A stretch of DNA of 64,000 bases from Candidatus Hepatobacter penaei. GTDB taxonomy: Bacteria; Pseudomonadota; Alphaproteobacteria; Holosporales; Hepatobacteraceae. Both the position numbers and the translations under genes were made by a program. Positions 1-7,852 of the stretch are shown piece after piece. The notes below the pieces were generated by a model. It did not search any database and had not been told where the DNA came from. It saw only the letters and a list, made by a program, of their open reading frames with translations. The stretch covers positions 270,236 to 334,235 of the forward strand of contig NZ_JQAJ01000001.1 in assembly GCF_000742475.1 (NCBI RefSeq), read 5' to 3'. Numbering within the stretch: the stretch's first letter is position 1; every line of letters begins with the position of its first letter.

Positions 1-8
1 AAACAGGT

Positions 9-1259
9 GTGAAACTGCTTAATCGGTATTTTTCCAGAATTAAAAAGATGCCCATGACGTTTCAATGCAATCTTTTCTTTCTAGGCGCCGAAAGCAGCCT
101 TTTGCTGGGCAGTCAGAAAAAAGCAGACTTTTTCTTATCTAATCTGGAAAAATCCCCCCTCAACCATGAGAAAAAAGCCCTATTATCCTTGCTCAAAAAT
201 AACACGCTTGTGGATCAAACCTTTATTGAGCGGCAAATTGCGGGGGCTTCTGCGGCCAGCATTGCGTGGCAAACCTATCACATGGAGGTGCGGAAAAAAT
301 TAAGAAAAATCTTGTTGCGCTATGAAACCCGCCAAGCCACCCTATCGCACACGCTGTTTGAGCTTGAGAAGCTCTCCCAAGAAGGACGAGGGGGTGTTGT
401 CGAGTTTGAGGTGCTTGAAAAGCTCGCCCTTCTCTATCAAAAAAAGAAAGACTACACACGCGCCATGCGCGCCTATGACAAACTCTTGCGCTATTCGCCC
501 GAAGATGACCCCAAGCGTGAAGTTTTTTTAAAAGCCGCGCAAGATATCTATATTCAGGCTCTGTATCGCGAAGAGTGGGACACCCTCACCCGCTGTGGTT
601 TTTTTAAGCAATATAAAGCGTTTTTACATGCTGACAAACGGGGAGATGGCGTTTTATCTACCTTTACGATGCTGTTTATTGAGAAAGGATTTATCGACCA
701 CATCGTGCCGATTCTTTTCCAAAAACGGCCTCAAGCGCCCACAGCAAACACGAAGCTTTTGCTGGCGTGTGTGAAACACTATGTCAAAGAAGGGCGGTAT
801 GAAGAAGCGTTGTGGATTTTAAATAAGGATATCCCTGTCCCAGAAACGCTTCAAGATACGTGGACGCTTCAAAAAGCTACGGCGCTGACGCGTCTTCATA
901 AGGCACAGGAAGCCTTAAGCACGGTGAGAAACCTCCCCCTCACCCCGGCAAAGGCCAAGGTTTTGTTGGCTATTTATCGCACGACGGGTGATGTCGATGA
1001 CATGTCGCATGTATTGAAATATCTCATTCAGGAAACAAAAAACCCTGACTATGTCGACCAGCTAGGCATGCTGCTTTATGCACAAGACAACCTGACGGCA
1101 CTGGATACGTTTCTTACCAAAGCCAAGGCGCCAAAAACATCGTTTATATCGCTTCTCATGATGAAACCCCATGCCCAGACAACCAAAAGCGTGCAAGAGC
1201 TGAGGGAACAACTCCAACACTATGAATTCATAAAAGACTATGCACAAAACCTCCCCTAA
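9..1259 (+). CDS. TPR-repeat protein, possibly truncated at the left edge
   Basis: A 416-residue helical protein of unknown function. Tetratricopeptide-like helix pairs are visible near residues 138-180 (KDYTRAMRAYDKLLRYSPED) and 254-275 (KEGRYEEALWILNKD), and a further one near 285-310. TPR arrays usually mediate protein-protein contacts; no catalytic motif is seen. The GTG at base 9 is the first visible start, but the frame stays open to the edge of the window, so the gene may begin further upstream. Alternatively, a TGA at 10-12 in another frame could end an upstream gene that overlaps this GTG. It ends 5 nt before the histidine kinase start, so the two are probably co-transcribed. The TPR fold is moderately supported; the role is unknown. 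Confidence 0.6.
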   Translation: MKLLNRYFSRIKKMPMTFQCNLFFLGAESSLLLGSQKKADFFLSNLEKSPLNHEKKALLSLLKNNTLVDQTFIERQIAGASAASIAWQTYHMEVRKKLRKILLRYETRQATLSHTLFELEKLSQEGRGGVVEFEVLEKLALLYQKKKDYTRAMRAYDKLLRYSPEDDPKREVFLKAAQDIYIQALYREEWDTLTRCGFFKQYKAFLHADKRGDGVLSTFTMLFIEKGFIDHIVPILFQKRPQAPTANTKLLLACVKHYVKEGRYEEALWILNKDIPVPETLQDTWTLQKATALTRLHKAQEALSTVRNLPLTPAKAKVLLAIYRTTGDVDDMSHVLKYLIQETKNPDYVDQLGMLLYAQDNLTALDTFLTKAKAPKTSFISLLMMKPHAQTTKSVQELREQLQHYEFIKDYAQNLP

Positions 1260-1264
1260 TAACC

Positions 1265-3307
1265 ATGCGTAACTTCCTTGATCTGCTCGCTGGGCAAAAA
1301 TATTTGCGCCTGTTATTGGTGTGCTTTCTGGGGTTTTTTCTGCTGATTGGATTTCTGTTTTGGAAACGCACCACCCAGTCGTCCTTCACCCACTTTCACA
1401 GACACCTCTTGCGAGAAAAAGACGCTATTGATGTGACCCTGAGGCATTTCAAAGAAAGCGTCAGGCAATTACGCCACATTTTTCATGAAAAAACCAAAGA
1501 TCCTTTTACTCCGGATCCGGGGCCTTATCCCCTCGATCTCGAGGCCCCCTTTTATCAAGGGTTGCTCACCACCTCGTTGCCTCTCACGCCTGCATCTTCA
1601 GAAATATTTTCAACATTTCGGGCCCATGCCCCCTCCTTTATCAACACGTTCTTAAGCCACTTTCCCCACATTGAGGGTCTTTATTTTTTCTCTAAGGGCT
1701 TTTCTTTTGTGTCACCGTTTGCCCAGAAAGACCCAACCCTTAAAAGCGATGTCGTGAAGAAAAACATGGCATACAGTTATGACCTTTTGGTTCAATTAAG
1801 TCACTATTTCTCAGGATGGAGCGTACCTCAAGCACAGCACAATGCGTGGCACATTCGCTATGTTTATCCGTGCGAGCATAACAACGCATTGATAGGTTTT
1901 TTTTCTGTTCACATCGGCAAAGCTTTTCTCAAGCATCATCTTGAAACCATCCATGTGCCCTTTGGCAAATTGTTATTGGTTTCTCATCATGGGGATATTT
2001 TGATAGAAAAAACCAAAAAAGGGTTTCAAAAAAACAGTGCTCTGCCTCGAACCGTAAGGCGCTATATCCACAAGCTGAATCGCCATGATGGCCGAGCTTC
2101 ACACAAAGTGCGCACCAAACGCTATTGGATTGACGATATTCCCTTCGAACATGCCCCCTGGCGCCTGATTTTTTTCGCCAATCACGTGTCAGTCCTGAAT
2201 CAAAATCTTGGCCTGCTTTCCCTCGAGTTTCTCAGCCAAGATCTGCTTCTCATCGCTGCATGTGCTTTGTTTTTACTCTGCCTCAACGCCTACCTTGTGC
2301 ATTATGGTTTTATCAAACCCGTGCGTACACTGATGAATCGCCTTCATCAAGAACGGCTCAACATCAAAACACATCACACGCTGAAAGGACAGTGGTCTCA
2401 GTGGGAAAACCTTATTGCTGTATCCTTTCAGGAAAAAAGACTCCGCTCTTTAAAGCTTGAAAACAGCCTAAAAGAGCGTCTGGGGGATTTAGGGCGTATG
2501 ATGGACTATCTTGAAAAAAATCAATACCAATTGATTTCGCAAGAAAAGTTTGTGAGCTTAGGCGGCATTGCCATTGGCGTTGCCCACGAAATTAATGAAC
2601 TTTTATATCACACCAAGCATCTGACTCACCACCTCCTGCAAGAGCTTCATGCACATACAAAACCTCAGGCTGGCAAAGAGTTTCCGACCATCCTTCACCA
2701 TATGTCTCAAGAAATAGACAAGGCCTGCCGCATTTTGTTTGATGTGTTGCTATGTCCAGGCGAGCGTGGTTCTGTGTTCGTACCTCTCGCCATCGGCCCT
2801 GTTCTTATCAGATATGGAAAACTCGCCTATGCCTCTTTTTTATCTAAAGAAAATAAAAAACCTGTTGTCATGTCGATGAATATACCCAAAGATCCTATGA
2901 TTTGCCTGGGCATTGAGCATCAGCTTGGCAGCGCTATGTATAGCCTTATTGCGCAAGCGCTGGAATCAGCCCTTTATGGATATAAAACGCAACAAGATGA
3001 GAGCACCGTTGCGCACGTTTCTGTGACGCTTGTCAAAAAAGAATACACCCTCGTCATCCATATCCAAGATAGTGGGCCTGCTTTTTCTAAACAGCGTCAA
3101 GGCGCCTTTTTTGAAAAAATGAACCATCCGGAAGACAGCACAGACAAAAGTGATATTATGCCCATATCCTCAAGCATATCCATTCTTCAAGGTCATGATG
3201 GCATGCTCTCTTTTGATGAAAAGGACAACGCCCTCTCGATTATCTTGCCTCTTGAAAAAAAACCTGATGACGCTGGCCATCAAGACACAACTGCCACCAA
3301 CGCCTAG
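1265..3307 (+). CDS. membrane sensor histidine kinase with degenerate ATPase domain
   Basis: A 680-residue two-component sensor. It has a membrane segment at about residues 13-33, a large extracytoplasmic region to about 320, and a second membrane segment at about 325-348. A coiled linker follows, then a dimerisation/phospho-acceptor helix with the H-box GVAHEIN near residue 440, as in DctB/NtrB-type kinases. The catalytic domain (about 540-670) is recognisable but eroded. The N-box reads SLIAQALESAL and lacks the conserved Asn, the G1 box is DSGPAFS rather than DxGxG, and no clear G2 box is seen. It may therefore be a pseudokinase or act mainly as a phosphatase; that is inference. No response regulator is adjacent. 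Its stop overlaps the dksA stop on the other strand. Confidence 0.8.
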   Translation: MRNFLDLLAGQKYLRLLLVCFLGFFLLIGFLFWKRTTQSSFTHFHRHLLREKDAIDVTLRHFKESVRQLRHIFHEKTKDPFTPDPGPYPLDLEAPFYQGLLTTSLPLTPASSEIFSTFRAHAPSFINTFLSHFPHIEGLYFFSKGFSFVSPFAQKDPTLKSDVVKKNMAYSYDLLVQLSHYFSGWSVPQAQHNAWHIRYVYPCEHNNALIGFFSVHIGKAFLKHHLETIHVPFGKLLLVSHHGDILIEKTKKGFQKNSALPRTVRRYIHKLNRHDGRASHKVRTKRYWIDDIPFEHAPWRLIFFANHVSVLNQNLGLLSLEFLSQDLLLIAACALFLLCLNAYLVHYGFIKPVRTLMNRLHQERLNIKTHHTLKGQWSQWENLIAVSFQEKRLRSLKLENSLKERLGDLGRMMDYLEKNQYQLISQEKFVSLGGIAIGVAHEINELLYHTKHLTHHLLQELHAHTKPQAGKEFPTILHHMSQEIDKACRILFDVLLCPGERGSVFVPLAIGPVLIRYGKLAYASFLSKENKKPVVMSMNIPKDPMICLGIEHQLGSAMYSLIAQALESALYGYKTQQDESTVAHVSVTLVKKEYTLVIHIQDSGPAFSKQRQGAFFEKMNHPEDSTDKSDIMPISSSISILQGHDGMLSFDEKDNALSIILPLEKKPDDAGHQDTTATNA

Positions 3308-3759
3308 TTTAGGCCATAGAGATGTTTTTCTTTTTCGTATTGTTCTTGCGCTTCCAGGCAATAAACAGCCACAGGACGGGCTTTTAAGCGTTCAAGACCA
3401 ATGGGGTCACCTGTGGCCTCACAAAAACCATAGGTGCCATTTTCTAAGCGTTGAATCGCCTCGTCAATCTTCACCAACAATTTAGCCTCGCGATCACGGG
3501 CTAACAGTTCGGATGTTAACTCTTCTTCAAGAGATGCATTATCCACATCATCTGGTTCGTGAAGGTTGTCGCCTTTCAGGTGCGAACACGTATCAAGAGA
3601 GTGTTGCTGCAAAGCATCGCGCCACGCAATAAGACGCCTTCTAAAATATTCTTTTTGAAGCTTATTCATGAAGGGTTCGTCAATTGTCGGCTCATAACCG
3701 TCGGGTAACTCACAAAACACAACACATCTCTCTGCAAACAAAATATCTAGTAAATACAT
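3304..3759 (-). CDS. dksA: RNA polymerase-binding transcription factor DksA
   Basis: A 151-residue DksA/TraR protein. It binds in the secondary channel of RNA polymerase and, with ppGpp, shifts transcription during the stringent response. The coiled-coil tip motif DxxDxA is present (DDVDNA). The globular end contains FCEATGDPIGLERLKARP, then YCLEAQE. Compared with the four-Cys zinc finger of E. coli DksA, the first and third cysteines remain while the second and fourth are Thr and Ala. Zinc binding is probably lost, as in many alphaproteobacterial DksA proteins. The characteristic N-terminal segment (DEPFMNKLQKEYFRRRLIAW) supports the frame. The exact start is less certain because the first 15 or so residues are unusual. 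Confidence 0.92.
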   Translation of the reverse strand: MYLLDILFAERCVVFCELPDGYEPTIDEPFMNKLQKEYFRRRLIAWRDALQQHSLDTCSHLKGDNLHEPDDVDNASLEEELTSELLARDREAKLLVKIDEAIQRLENGTYGFCEATGDPIGLERLKARPVAVYCLEAQEQYEKEKHLYGLN

Positions 3760-3923
3760 TTTTATGTATAATAGTTAATTATATATTTATTTATTGGTTA
3801 TAATGAATGAACAACAAGATATTTCAATGCGTTATGGCCCAGAATAAAAAAACATGCCAGGCTGCACATAAAAAAACGCTTTTTTAGATGTTCCCTGTTG
3901 CCGTGTCTTGCGCCACCTTGTGG

Positions 3924-3952
3924 TTGACAAGGGAGATAAAGCACGATACCTC
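3924..3952 (+). promoter_or_regulatory. probable sigma-70 promoter for tRNA-Leu(CAG)
   Basis: TTGACA at 3924-3929 is followed after 17 nt by TACCTC at 3947-3952, which places transcription start about 12-16 nt before the tRNA. The -35 is perfect and the -10 is weak. Confidence 0.4.
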
Positions 3953-3973
3953 ATAAGAAACATACGTGAAACG

Positions 3974-4060
3974 GCCCAGGTGGCGGAATTGGTAGACGCG
4001 CTAGGTTCAGGTCCTAGTGAGAGCAATCTCGTGGAAGTTCGAGTCTTCTCTTGGGCACCA
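3974..4060 (+). tRNA. tRNA-Leu (anticodon CAG)
   Basis: An 87-nt tRNA with encoded CCA. The acceptor GCCCAGG pairs with CTTGGGC (one G-U pair). The anticodon stem CTAGG/CCTAG holds the loop TTCAGGT, giving anticodon CAG. The T-stem is GGAAG/CTTCT around TTCGAGT. The long variable arm (TGAGAGCAATCTCGTG) is typical of class II leucine tRNAs. Confidence 0.97.
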
Positions 4061-4097
4061 GATCACTAAACTGTTAGAGGTATCGCATAGGCTTTTT

Positions 4098-4703
4098 ATG
4101 AATATTCAGCACGTCCATAACGATTTACCCGCGCCCTGGCATGGCAACTCGGTGGCCATTGACACCGAAACCATGGGCCTTAACACACAAAGAGATCGTT
4201 TGTGCCTGGTTCAGCTATCCTCTCAAGATGGCCAACCTTATCTTGTGCAAATTCAAAAGGAGGCGCCACCACCGAAGCACATGATAGCCATGCTCACCAA
4301 CCCCCGTATTCTCAAGATTTTTCATTTTGCCCGCTTTGATATGGCGGCCCTGTATTTTCGTTTTGGGGTGATGCCTGAGCCTGTTTATTGTACAAAAATT
4401 GCGTCAAAATTGGCACGCACCTACACCGATCGCCATGGATTGAAAGAGCTATGCCGCGAGCTGCTCGGCACGGAAATATCCAAATATGAACAAACATCAG
4501 ACTGGGGGCGCGAAGACCTCACGGATGAGCAAAAACGTTATGCGGCCAAAGACGTCATTTATTTGCACAACCTGAAAGACAGGCTGACCAATCTTTTAAT
4601 GCGCGAAGACCGCTATGATTTGGCAGACGCGTGCTTCACCTTTTTGCCCACTCGCGTCAAACTGGATTTAAGGGGCTGGCAAGACGACATCTTTCAGCAC
4701 TAG
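4098..4703 (+). CDS. rnd: short ribonuclease D-type 3'-5' exonuclease
   Basis: A 201-residue DEDDy exonuclease. Exo I is AIDTETMGL (Asp, Glu), Exo II includes HFARFDMAAL (Asp), and Exo III is YAAKDVIYLH (Tyr and Asp). It ends after the exonuclease domain and has no HRDC domains, so it is the short form common in Alphaproteobacteria rather than full-length RNase D. The expected role is 3' trimming of tRNA precursors and other stable RNA. An ATG at 4098 starts the conserved domain; the frame can be extended upstream only by running into the tRNA gene, so that extension is rejected. The tRNA-Leu lies 37 nt upstream and may share its transcript. Confidence 0.88.
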   Translation: MNIQHVHNDLPAPWHGNSVAIDTETMGLNTQRDRLCLVQLSSQDGQPYLVQIQKEAPPPKHMIAMLTNPRILKIFHFARFDMAALYFRFGVMPEPVYCTKIASKLARTYTDRHGLKELCRELLGTEISKYEQTSDWGREDLTDEQKRYAAKDVIYLHNLKDRLTNLLMREDRYDLADACFTFLPTRVKLDLRGWQDDIFQH

Positions 4704-4749
4704 TATCCCGTTTCCTCATCCCTGGGTGTTTCACGTGGGCTCAGGCAGA

Positions 4750-5532
4750 TCATCCGACAATGGCAAGCACACAGCTGAAATAATCGCTGATAGGTTGATA
4801 TGCATCAGAGCTGAGGGCCCTCAAACGCGTAAGAAAGGTTGTGTTCTTATGCTTGGTCTCTTCGTCATAGGATGCTGAACGCTCCTCACCTTCTAATGAG
4901 GACTGAACCTTGATGAGGTGTTCAAGATCTTCATAAAAATAAATCTTATCCCTGATCTCTTGATAATGCGCAAAGGCCAACAGCAAGTGTTCGTCCCCTA
5001 GCCATGCCCCCACCTCTTGAAGCCCCTCTCTGAGTAATACGCCTGCTAACATCTGATCATGAATATGCCGCCTCAACCGCTCACGCATAAATGTAAACCG
5101 CATGGTTTCGAGGGATAGGCCCGGAAAAGACGTTTGCATTATCGAAAGGGCTGGTGAATCTGCGGGATGCGCCCACACAATATTTTCAATACAAGGATCA
5201 CACGCGATTGCCTCGGCAAAGTCCTCAAAATCAGGCACCATGGCGCACGCATAAAGATCATAAAACCCCTTATAGCCCTCCCAAGAATAGTCTGCCAATA
5301 CAGCTAGGTATTGCGTAAGCCTGCCATCCACACCGAGAGGCACAATCGCGAGGGTTTCACCAACGTCATGCGACAGATAATGATGTGTCTCCTCATCATA
5401 AGAGGCAGCCACAACGTGGAAATGTTCCACGCATCCATCTATATCGTGCTCTCCCCCAAAACCTGCATAGATCTGGTGTTGACAGAGCATAACAAAACAC
5501 AGGTTGAGCAGCGATTGAAAAAGGGGTCTCAT
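4750..5532 (-). CDS. secreted protein of unknown function, island paralog 1
   Basis: A 260-residue protein not recognised as any known family. The N-terminus MRPLFQSLLNLCFVMLCQ is a hydrophobic signal peptide with probable cleavage after YAG. The C-terminal half is helical and contains RERLRRHIHDQMLAG and, further on, WLGDEHLLLAFAHY. The same two landmarks recur in the genes at 5589 and 6464, so these three neighbours form a paralogous family. Its promoter lies 24-60 nt upstream and contains the element TTGACATATAGGCA, shared with other genes of the island. No enzyme motif is visible. Export followed by action in a host is inference from the signal peptide and context. Confidence 0.72.
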   Translation of the reverse strand: MRPLFQSLLNLCFVMLCQHQIYAGFGGEHDIDGCVEHFHVVAASYDEETHHYLSHDVGETLAIVPLGVDGRLTQYLAVLADYSWEGYKGFYDLYACAMVPDFEDFAEAIACDPCIENIVWAHPADSPALSIMQTSFPGLSLETMRFTFMRERLRRHIHDQMLAGVLLREGLQEVGAWLGDEHLLLAFAHYQEIRDKIYFYEDLEHLIKVQSSLEGEERSASYDEETKHKNTTFLTRLRALSSDAYQPISDYFSCVLAIVG

Positions 5533-5562
5533 TGCGAAAGCCTATGACATTTCATTGTTGGC

Positions 5563-5592
5563 GTTATATGTCCCATCATGCCTATATGTCAA
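5563..5592 (-). promoter_or_regulatory. promoter with shared TTGACATWWWGGCA element, upstream of 4750-5532
   Basis: On the minus strand the -35 TTGACA (5587-5592) is followed after 18 nt by TATAAC (5563-5568). The 14-nt element TTGACATATAGGCA covers 5579-5592. The stop codon of the next gene upstream lies inside the -35 box. Confidence 0.55.
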
Positions 5593-6323
5593 GATTTGGG
5601 CCCTGCGAAGACGCCTGGCTTTACGCGTTGTTTTGATGTAGCGCTCACTTTTAACCATTCTTTATAGCGCAACAACCCAAATTTGGTGGCGATAATGTAA
5701 ATTATATAACGCCCTGCTTGCGCAAGGTCATCAGATATATCCTGCTGAAGCTTGCTAAGAAAAAACCTTTCTTTTTTTGTAAGTCCTTCTGAAGGCTGAC
5801 TGGCGAGTGTTGCTTCTTTTGTTTTGATGGCTACCACGCGGTCATAAAACATGCGGCAAAGGAGATTGTGCTCCACATGGAGAAACATGCGCTGCAAGGA
5901 TTCGTCACCCATAAAATGCCATCGATAGTTAAAGGACTCTTCTTTGATGAACTTCTCTTTTCTCTTGACCAGCTGTGTATCGACAAACTCAGTAAACCGC
6001 AAAAGCATCACGCGTCCCAATAGGCCCTCTTGCCATCCTTTGGGCATGGGGACATTCAAGGCATAAAGAGGTCTGTGGGATTTTTCTCGCAATTGATTGT
6101 CAATCTTTTCAACATCGACATTCGCTTCTCTTGCATAAATATTCCACAGATCGTGATTCGTCAGACACGTGTAATCCACAGATCCTGGACGCATGGCAGC
6201 CAGAGAAAAACACACACAAGTGTTAAAGAAGACCAAGCAACACGCGCGCCCTAAACAATGCAGACAGTGAAAAAATGATAAGGGGCGGCTTGCGCCAGAG
6301 GCGCGTCCTTTTTTTATAGGCAA
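5589..6323 (-). CDS. probable secreted protein of unknown function, island paralog 2
   Basis: Up to 244 residues. The longest frame opens with a TTG at 6323. A hydrophobic, cysteine-rich stretch (LGRACCLVFFNTCVCFSLAA) could be a signal peptide, but the start is unresolved because no good ribosome-binding site is seen. The middle contains FMGDESLQRMFLHVEHNL, which aligns with WLGDEHLLLAFAHYQEIR in the protein at 4750, followed in both by an FY-containing helix. That supports distant paralogy. The sequence is basic and helical with no catalytic motif. It lies between two better-defined members of the same family, and its stop overlaps the promoter of the downstream gene. Confidence 0.6.
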   Translation of the reverse strand: MPIKKGRASGASRPLSFFHCLHCLGRACCLVFFNTCVCFSLAAMRPGSVDYTCLTNHDLWNIYAREANVDVEKIDNQLREKSHRPLYALNVPMPKGWQEGLLGRVMLLRFTEFVDTQLVKRKEKFIKEESFNYRWHFMGDESLQRMFLHVEHNLLCRMFYDRVVAIKTKEATLASQPSEGLTKKERFFLSKLQQDISDDLAQAGRYIIYIIATKFGLLRYKEWLKVSATSKQRVKPGVFAGPKS

Positions 6324-6463
6324 AGCTCACAGAAACGTTGCTCCTGCGTGTGTGTTATCACCCACGAGGTTAGCGCGAAGGGGTAAAGGGTTGATGTTCG
6401 GGAGAGCTCATTATCACAGACAATGCCCCCCCAAACAACACGCCTTCGCCTCAACCCCCTTGG

Positions 6464-7066
6464 TTATTCACCGATATATTCTTGAACCCACAGATCATAG
6501 GGCAAAAGCTGACCCGCATTTTCAGCATCTTCGGGCTCTGGTTCCGCATGCGCGAGATACTGAAATAAATGATCGTAAAATCCTACAGACGCATCTTCTG
6601 CCTCATTTCTGATGGCTTCATTGGAAGCCCGCACCTCATCGGCAACATCTTCTCCTGCCAGGTTGACTGTCCACGCATCAAGGTATGTGGATCGGTCCTC
6701 AAGGTCCTTATGCACTTGCCAGTTGGCCAGCAAATTTTGGTCTTGAATAAGCTGGTCTATATCACCATAATCAGCCCTTTTCTCAAATGAACCATCATTG
6801 ATGCCATCAAGGATATGACGACGTAAATCTTCTCGGATCAAATCCCGTTTAACATCATTCGCCAAAACCCCAGGGCGTGCCCACGGAGCATCTCTAAAAT
6901 CATGAATATTATCAGGGACGGCAGGCTTCATATTCGCCCCATAAAACGCGTCAAACGCCTCAGCTGTTAACAAAGAAAGATCAGCAGGTTGTGCCTTGAG
7001 AACGGGCCCAAACCCAGCGCTCAACGCACAGAAAAAACCCACCAAAACGACATAAACATACCTCAT
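6464..7066 (-). CDS. secreted protein of unknown function, island paralog 3
   Basis: A 200-residue protein with a clear signal peptide, MRYVYVVLVGFFCALSAGFG, and probable cleavage near LKAQ. The motif REDLRRHILDGINDG matches RERLRRHIHDQMLAG in the protein at 4750, followed in both by a Gln/Asp-rich helix and a Tyr/Trp-containing helix. The mature protein is acidic. A GGAG ribosome-binding site lies about 11 nt before the ATG. A strong promoter carrying TTGACATTATGGCA lies at 7105-7134. The function is unknown; export is well supported. Confidence 0.75.
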   Translation of the reverse strand: MRYVYVVLVGFFCALSAGFGPVLKAQPADLSLLTAEAFDAFYGANMKPAVPDNIHDFRDAPWARPGVLANDVKRDLIREDLRRHILDGINDGSFEKRADYGDIDQLIQDQNLLANWQVHKDLEDRSTYLDAWTVNLAGEDVADEVRASNEAIRNEAEDASVGFYDHLFQYLAHAEPEPEDAENAGQLLPYDLWVQEYIGE

Positions 7067-7104
7067 GACACAATAACTCCGTTTAACCTCACACTCTACC
7101 CCTT

Positions 7105-7134
7105 ATTATCTCCTTTTTTGTGCCATAATGTCAA
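7105..7134 (-). promoter_or_regulatory. sigma-70 promoter with shared TTGACATWWWGGCA element, upstream of 6464-7066
   Basis: Minus strand: TTGACA (7129-7134), an 18-nt spacer, then GATAAT (7105-7110). The element TTGACATTATGGCA covers 7121-7134. The boxes are near consensus. Confidence 0.65.
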
Positions 7135-7279
7135 TAAAAGGGGTTAACTTTCAAAAGCTTAACCTCATGCAATCAGAACAGTATTGGCATTGGCATGCGC
7201 TTTGTATGATAAAGACAAGGATGGTATGACCTTTGATGGGGTCTGAGGTGTATCAGAGAGATAAGTGGGGTAATGGGTT

Positions 7280-7696
7280 ATGATGTATCGCGATACCTTG
7301 GGTGTGCTGTGTGCAGGGTTATGGATGGCTCACACGGCCCTTGCAGATGCTGGCGCGACCCAAGACGTAAGCCATAGTCCTTCTGGGCAGACTGTCACCC
7401 CTGATCCTCATGTCGCTACTGGGCCTTTGCCGCCAATCCCGAACGCCCATAAGTATCAACACCATGTCGACAAGGCGTCCCAACATGCAGCAACGGCAAA
7501 CCAAGCTTATGGCGCCGCGTCTCAAGCTTATGCACAAGCTAAAGAACAACATGCAAGTACGGAAGATGGTGGCAAGAAAAAGAAAAAACTAGATGCCAAA
7601 TCAGCCGCCGCGGGTGGGGTTGCTACCGCCGCTTTCATCGCCTTTCTCAATTCTCAAAAGGATGCCACCCCCGCTGAAGGAGGCGATGCAGGATAG
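7280..7696 (+). CDS. small secreted alanine-rich protein of unknown function
   Basis: A 138-residue protein, not recognised. It has a signal peptide (MMYRDTLGVLCAGLWMAHTALA), then a Pro/Thr-rich stretch, and a low-complexity helix rich in Ala, Gln, Tyr and His (residues about 60-95). A lysine cluster (GKKKKKLD) precedes an Ala/Gly segment (SAAAGGVATAAFIAFL) that could insert in a membrane. It is the only plus-strand gene in the secreted-protein island. An upstream TTGGCA with a TATGAT-like box (7195-7215) may be its promoter. The frame has strongly coding-like composition, but there is no family evidence. Confidence 0.6.
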   Translation: MMYRDTLGVLCAGLWMAHTALADAGATQDVSHSPSGQTVTPDPHVATGPLPPIPNAHKYQHHVDKASQHAATANQAYGAASQAYAQAKEQHASTEDGGKKKKKLDAKSAAAGGVATAAFIAFLNSQKDATPAEGGDAG

Positions 7697-7852
7697 ACAA
7701 TAGCCTTTAGGCGATTCTCCACCTGCAACCACAAACCACTTGCATGGCGCCGCGCACCTTTAGGTGCTGCAAAACCCACTTTTCAGCATAGATTTTGCAG
7801 CATATATATTTGAGATGAGCTGTGAGGGTCGTCTGTGCCTTAAATGTTTGGG

